From Gammaproteobacteria bacterium (GTDB lineage Bacteria; Pseudomonadota; Gammaproteobacteria; Methylococcales; DRLZ01), in the NCBI GenBank assembly GCA_022600935.1, contig JAHZJL010000047.1, forward strand, positions 1-36,861: a stretch of DNA of 36,861 bases, written 5' to 3'. This document shows positions 32,897-36,861 of the stretch, piece after piece (within the stretch, counting starts at the first letter, position 1; each line of letters starts with the position of its first letter). Both the position numbers and the translations under genes were made by a program. The notes beneath the pieces were generated by a model, which did no database searches, was not told where the DNA came from, and saw only the letters and a program-made list of their open reading frames with translations.

Positions 32897-34129
32897 ATGA
32901 ATTTTCTGTTTTGGTCCAATTTCAGTTTATTTTGGTTTAGCTTATGTCTAATCCTTTATGTCTATATTGGATACCCATTATTAATTAAGCTTCTTTCCAC
33001 AAAGAAGAAATTGTTTGCCAAAAAAAATGAAGAATTCCTTCCCACAGTATCTATTTTAATCGCTGCCTTCAACGAAGAAGACTCTATCGAAAAAACAATT
33101 CATAACAAGCTAGAACTCGATTACCCGGCAGATAAGCTTGAAATCATTGTGGTATCAGATGATTCAACTGATGAAACAGATATCCTGGTCAAGAAAATTT
33201 CTGATGATACCGACCAAAAAGTAAAGTTAGTCAGACAAACCCCTCGTGCCGGCAAAACCTCAGGTTTAAATCTTATTTTTCCCAAAGCACAAGGAGAGAT
33301 AATTGTTTTTTCTGACGCTAACTCCATCTATACAAAGAATGCTCTAAAAAAACTGGTAAGAAATTTTTCTGATCCTGATATTGGCTACGTAACCGGAAAA
33401 ATGGAGTATGTCAATAACGATGGTTCCTTAGTTGGTGATGGTTGCAGTGGCTATATGAAATATGAAAATTGGTTGCGTAAACACGAATCAATAACTGGGT
33501 CTATTGTTGGAGTAGATGGCGGAATTGACGCCATGAGAAAATCTCTGTACGAGCCATTAAGAGCTGATCAGCAGCCCGATTTTGTTCAGCCTTTAAAAGT
33601 CATTGAAAAAGGCTATAGGGTGATTTATGAACCAGAAGCCTCCTTAAGAGAAGAAGTATTGGTCGATTCCAAAAAAGAATTTGACATGCGCGTACGAGTA
33701 ATTCTAAGGGCATTATGTGCACTTTATGATATGAGGCATTTATTTTTCTTTAAACAAAACTTAATGTACTCATTTCAGTTGATTTCTCATAAGTTACTGC
33801 GATATTTAGCGTTTACACTTCTACTAATTTGTTTTATAAGCAATTTTGTTTTGATTATTGTTAGTACACAGAATATATATTTAGCTCTTTTTATAGCACA
33901 ACTACTGATATACCTACTTGCATACCAGGGTAGTCGAATTACACAGAATAAAAATGTACCCTACTACTACTTTATCCCATACTATTTTGTATTATTAAAC
34001 TTAGCTTGCTGTCAAGCTGTTTGGCTTTATATAAAAGGGGTTAAATCAGTAACCTGGGACCCCAGAGGTGGCAATAAAAAAAAGTCTATTAAAATAATGA
34101 GCAATGCAATTGATGAAGCCTCTGGTTAA
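32897..34129 (+). CDS. family 2 glycosyltransferase (processive, membrane-bound)
   Basis: A 410-residue protein with an N-terminal membrane segment (about 10-33), a cytoplasmic GT2 domain and three or four C-terminal membrane segments (from about 300). The nucleotide-sugar sites are VSILIAAFNEEDSIEKTI, the DDS at 88-90, and FSDAN (Asp140, Asn142). A conserved VGVDGGIDAMRKSLYEPL segment, an acceptor-region DFVQPLKV, and MRVRVILRAL (taking the place of QxxRW) follow. The pattern resembles synthases that lengthen or start exopolysaccharide chains. The GGAAG ribosome site fits this ATG; the ATG 4 bases earlier is out of frame. It lies downstream of the sigma-54 candidate. Confidence 0.88.
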   Translation: MNFLFWSNFSLFWFSLCLILYVYIGYPLLIKLLSTKKKLFAKKNEEFLPTVSILIAAFNEEDSIEKTIHNKLELDYPADKLEIIVVSDDSTDETDILVKKISDDTDQKVKLVRQTPRAGKTSGLNLIFPKAQGEIIVFSDANSIYTKNALKKLVRNFSDPDIGYVTGKMEYVNNDGSLVGDGCSGYMKYENWLRKHESITGSIVGVDGGIDAMRKSLYEPLRADQQPDFVQPLKVIEKGYRVIYEPEASLREEVLVDSKKEFDMRVRVILRALCALYDMRHLFFFKQNLMYSFQLISHKLLRYLAFTLLLICFISNFVLIIVSTQNIYLALFIAQLLIYLLAYQGSRITQNKNVPYYYFIPYYFVLLNLACCQAVWLYIKGVKSVTWDPRGGNKKKSIKIMSNAIDEASG

Positions 34130-34481
34130 CTACGTAAATTTTTATTGAAATTAAAACAACAAACAAAGTTACCGCTATTAGCGCCTTACCAGTGGTCTCT
34201 CAGGAAATTCAATCAAAGGGCTTTAATTATGGCCAAACAGCATAATTAAGGCATAAGACCTTGCTTATAATTTGACTCAATCAACTTATGATTGCAAATT
34301 TATGTTCTTACAATAACTTTATCTAGGACCTGTTCAGAATGACAGAGAGGTTTACCTTGCGAACCACTCGGATATGGTGCTTTTCTTTCTGTACATTCTT
34401 TACTATGCAATTGATGAATTGCTGAATGATGCAATGGATGCTCGCAAAGCCTATTTTACATAGACAAATAAATGCTCGTGG

Positions 34482-34985
34482 TCATACGAGCAGGTTTATT
34501 ACAAAGAAGATGCTGTTGATCCAGGCTAACGCGGTATCGGCACGCATGATGCGAATATAATTGAGGCGATAACTGCCTTTGCCTTGGACGAACTTGCTTT
34601 CAATGGGAACCCGTTGTCGGCATCCGACCCGACGTCACTGCTATACCTCACGATCGTTGTCGGTTACACTCTTTTTCGGGTGTCCAAGCCGTTTACCTGC
34701 AAAGTTAATCCTGCGTTGCTTGAGATAGACGCGGTTCGCTCGTGTCCCGTAAATGGTGCCTGCCATTCACATATCCGGGTCGTGACAATTGCGGTTCTGA
34801 TACGCCTCAACTTGATCGATTAAGTCACCGCATTCGTTATACACATCACAGCGCAGGTGATCGACCTGGGCGATACAATCACCACTCAGTCTCACGCTCA
34901 GTTTAGCACCAAACCAAGGGTTTGTTCAGTTTACCCCGTACTATTGTGCACATACAGTTTACAGGTACTGACGATACGATAATTG
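34482..34985 (-). pseudogene. IS5/IS1182-type transposase remnant, 3' half
   Basis: The minus strand, with frameshifts and stops, reads RIVSTCKLY, WFGAKLSVRLSGDC, DLIDQVEAYQ, TIYGTRANRVYLKQRRINFAGKRLGHP, RVPIESKFVQGKGSYRLNYIRIMRADTALAWI and NSIFFVINLLV. These are the blocks of the C-terminal half of IS5/IS1182-type DDE transposases (usual pattern IYGTRANRRYLKE..., IPIEGKFGQGKNGYRLNYIRAK...). Part of the catalytic DDE region is missing and several stops interrupt it, so it is dead. Confidence 0.8.
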
Positions 34986-35160
34986 CGTGGAGTAGCGAAA
35001 AGTAATCGGTTAAGAAACACAAAAGCTGCGGGCTTGCTTTCAGTGATGGCTGAATCAATGAAAAAAGTAATTTTATCTAGAATGTAACGACTATGTTAAT
35101 TTTAGATCGCCATATTTAAAGGGTTACCGGGTCAGTTTATTTTATAGTTGACACATATTG

Positions 35161-35399
35161 GTCAGTTATCCACCTTGGATGGCCCTGAACGTAATCATGA
35201 GGGGAATCAAAGATTGGACTTCGGGTAAATTGCTTGAAACGCTTCCGCATCAAAAGAAGTGGTGCTGGGGTCGACATTTTTAGGCTCGCTGCTATTTTGT
35301 GCGACAGTTGGTCAGATGACAGAAGATATCATCAACCAGTACTTGGAACATCATTTTGAGCCGAATGTTGGCGATGGTTTTACGATGGGGCTGATTTAA
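35161..35399 (+). pseudogene. tnpA: IS200-type transposase tnpA remnant, 3' half
   Basis: The plus strand reads VSYPPWMALNVIMRGIKDWTSGKLLETLPHQKKWCWGRHF, then a TAG where the family has Trp. A frameshift leads into ATVGQMTEDIINQYLEHHFEPNVGDG and a stop at 35397-35399. These are the C-terminal blocks of the IS200 TnpA, including the helix with the catalytic region near WGRHFWARGYF. The first half, with the His-x-His site, is gone. It is in opposite orientation to the copy near 28.7 kb and not the same sequence. Confidence 0.8.
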
Positions 35400-35400
35400 G

Positions 35401-35467
35401 ACGCGTTGTCAAGCAAACGCGTATCCGGACGTTCAGTCCCTTATTCAAACTCTCCGGCTATAGCCGG
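35401..35467 (+). repeat. two hairpins at the right end of the IS200-type remnant
   Basis: Directly after the tnpA stop lies ACGCGTT (35401-35407) paired with AACGCGT (35416-35422). Further on is the perfect palindrome CCGGCTATAGCCGG (35454-35467). A subterminal hairpin of this kind is typical of the right end of IS200/IS605 elements. Confidence 0.55.
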
Positions 35468-35759
35468 TGGTTGTTTAGTACAATTCCAGCATATGCGCTT
35501 CAAACTCTTATAATCATTCACTACAATACCTTTAAATTTCGTGGTCGAAATTCAAGGGTAATTCATGCTATCGTAACATAAAACCGATAAGAGCTTCCCC
35601 TGCTGACTCTGGATTATTATAACTTAAAAATTTAAATTGCACTGTAAATGCAATAACAAAATATCTTTGTAAAATACATTTTTCATTATTATTTTTCTGT
35701 TACAAATTTTTTAAAATCAACAATTGCAGATTTTATCCTAACTGGTTAGTCATAGCATA

Positions 35760-36861
35760 ATGAGTCACAATCTTTCTATCTCCAACTGGCGGTTGGCTGG
35801 CTTCTCAACTTCCATACTGATAATTCTTTTGTTTTGGCTGCACAGGGATACTATTTTTAGTTTAATCCATTCTTGGAACGACCTTAAAAATGGTGATACC
35901 GGGCATGGTTATCTAGTTCTATTAGTGAGCCTATATATCATCTTTCGCATCAGGCAGGAACTTTTAAATTTTCAACCTTGCCCATCTTATCTTGGTATTT
36001 TTTTTCTATTAACGATTAGTTTTTTATGGATATTATCTACTATCACAAATGTTGTCATATTACAGTCAATTTGCTTGTTACTATTTATTTTGTCAATAGC
36101 ATTGACTGTTCTTGGAAAAAAAGTAACTAAAAAATTATTATTTCCAATTGCATTTATCGGTTTTGCTATACCATTCTGGCAGCCGATTACACCATTTTTA
36201 CGGGATCTTAGTGCAGATATTGTATATAGAATCATCCGTTTCCTGGACATTCCAGCATTTCTTGAAGGTACAAGGATTATACTACCCTCCGGTCGTTTAA
36301 CAGTGACAGATGGATGTAGTGGTACACGATATGCCATTCCTGCCCTGGCATTAGGCATCTTATATAGTTATTTAAACTATCAACGTTTGGGACCCAGGCT
36401 GTTGGTTGTCTTTATCTCATTTAATGCCGCTTTACTTATCAATATTATAAGAATTTTAATAGTTGTGTATTTTGCATATAAAACAGAAATGCAGCACTAT
36501 TTTATACATAATCATTTTGCTCTTGGTTGGTATCTGTTTGCCGGCATTGTAATATGTCTTCTACTCATTGATGTTATCTTGAACCGCTATTTTATTACGC
36601 CTGATATTAAAAAAGAAAAAGCAGATACAGAATCAATTTATACAGAGTGCAATAAAGAAAAATCACATCACTTAGTGATATTGTTCATTGTTTCTACCAC
36701 ACTAATAGCCACACCCATTTTTTCAGATTGGATTTTGAATAAAACTGTATCAGTTTCCAAACACGTTGAGATTGATTTTCCAAAAATAACAAAGATATGG
36801 AAAGGTCCTTTAGTGAACAATAATAATTGGATGCCCGTATTCCGAGGTGCAAACAATTTTA
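35760..36861 (+). CDS. xrtA: exosortase (XrtA-like) fused to an EpsI domain, partial (C-terminus off the right edge)
   Basis: The frame runs open from ATG 35760 to the edge (367 codons). The exosortase part (about 1-280) has eight or so membrane segments and the catalytic triad of the family: Cys186 in TVTDGCSGTRYAIPAL, Arg231 in LINIIRILIVVY, and His252 in HNHFALGW. A membrane segment at about 304-319 is followed by the start of an EpsI-type (DUF3485) domain: FPKITKIWKGPLVNNNNWMPVF with RGAN. Fusion of exosortase to EpsI is typical of exosortase A systems. The enzyme cuts PEP-CTERM signals at the inner membrane; the metalloprotease at 27.6 kb carries such a signal. Start supported by the hydrophobic N-terminus; no strong ribosome site is visible. 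Confidence 0.93.
   Translation, partial: MSHNLSISNWRLAGFSTSILIILLFWLHRDTIFSLIHSWNDLKNGDTGHGYLVLLVSLYIIFRIRQELLNFQPCPSYLGIFFLLTISFLWILSTITNVVILQSICLLLFILSIALTVLGKKVTKKLLFPIAFIGFAIPFWQPITPFLRDLSADIVYRIIRFLDIPAFLEGTRIILPSGRLTVTDGCSGTRYAIPALALGILYSYLNYQRLGPRLLVVFISFNAALLINIIRILIVVYFAYKTEMQHYFIHNHFALGWYLFAGIVICLLLIDVILNRYFITPDIKKEKADTESIYTECNKEKSHHLVILFIVSTTLIATPIFSDWILNKTVSVSKHVEIDFPKITKIWKGPLVNNNNWMPVFRGANNF

Larger units (their letters stand above)
34130..35759. other. 1.6-kb gap with two transposase remnants
   Basis: Between the glycosyltransferase and the exosortase. It contains a minus-strand IS5/IS1182-type remnant (about 34482-34985) and a plus-strand IS200-type remnant (35161-35399), each listed separately. 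Plus-strand 34325-34340 carries GGACCTGTTCAGAATG, which might be a terminal repeat of the first element. The remaining stretches are AT-rich with no coding frame. Confidence 0.65.

Noticed and set aside
34584-34823. Open frame of 79 codons on the plus strand
   Set aside because: It is antisense to the IS5/IS1182-type transposase remnant and has no ribosome site.
35987-36358. Open frame of 123 codons on the minus strand
   Set aside because: It lies antisense within the exosortase gene, whose catalytic motifs on the plus strand are unmistakable.
1-36861. CRISPR arrays, tRNA or rRNA genes, prophage, integrases
   Set aside because: No regularly spaced repeats, no cloverleaf-like sequence and no phage structural or integrase frame were found by reading.

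Overview
The window comes from a gammaproteobacterium with a moderately AT-rich chromosome. The basis is the gene content and order: mreBCD, mrdA-rodA, mltB-rlpA-dacA, ybeD-lipB, cutA-dsbD and surE-pcm-yqaA are all arranged as in that class. I cannot place it to genus. There are no rRNA or tRNA genes, CRISPR arrays or prophage genes that I can see.

Layout. Positions 1-8.9 kb are mixed: the start of a secreted protein running off the left edge, a small DUF2892 membrane protein, fxsA, then a redox block (cutA-dsbD-thioredoxin) that meets pyrF tail to tail. After that come a histidine-rich polytopic membrane protein of unknown function and a two-gene unit of a lone PAS domain plus a cytosolic PhnD-like binding protein. 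moaA (9.0-10.1 kb) converges on a long minus-strand block (10.1-20.8 kb) that reads mreB-mreC-mreD-mrdA-rodA-mltB-rlpA-dacA-dat-ybeD-lipB. This is essentially the whole lateral-wall (elongasome) machinery with its lytic and trimming enzymes, plus D-amino acid aminotransferase and lipoate transfer. uppP, which recycles the lipid carrier used by the same machinery, is divergent from mreB. Next come an Smr-domain gene, surE-pcm-yqaA (without the usual nlpD-rpoS), an isochorismatase-like/HopJ-like pair and an orphan fetB-type permease.

From about 27 kb to the right edge the content changes to a visibly more AT-rich accessory region. It holds a small cysteine-containing secreted protein, a metzincin-type secreted metalloprotease ending in a PEP-CTERM-like sorting signal, then an exopolysaccharide cluster: chain-length determinant, tyrosine kinase, family 2 glycosyltransferase, and an exosortase (XrtA-like) with an EpsI domain fused at its C-terminus, cut by the right edge. 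The reading is that the exosortase processes PEP-CTERM proteins such as the metalloprotease while the other genes make the associated polysaccharide. The cluster is spread out by three long non-coding gaps. Two of these hold decayed insertion sequences (two IS200-type tnpA remnants and one IS5/IS1182-type transposase remnant). The third holds a good candidate sigma-54 promoter with an upstream 19-bp dyad, which fits the known PrsK/PrsR/RpoN control of PEP-CTERM systems.

The most interesting parts are the PEP-CTERM metalloprotease linked to the exosortase, the sigma-54 promoter plus dyad, the PAS/PhnD-like pair, the histidine-rich membrane protein, and a DsbD with a duplicated N-terminal domain.
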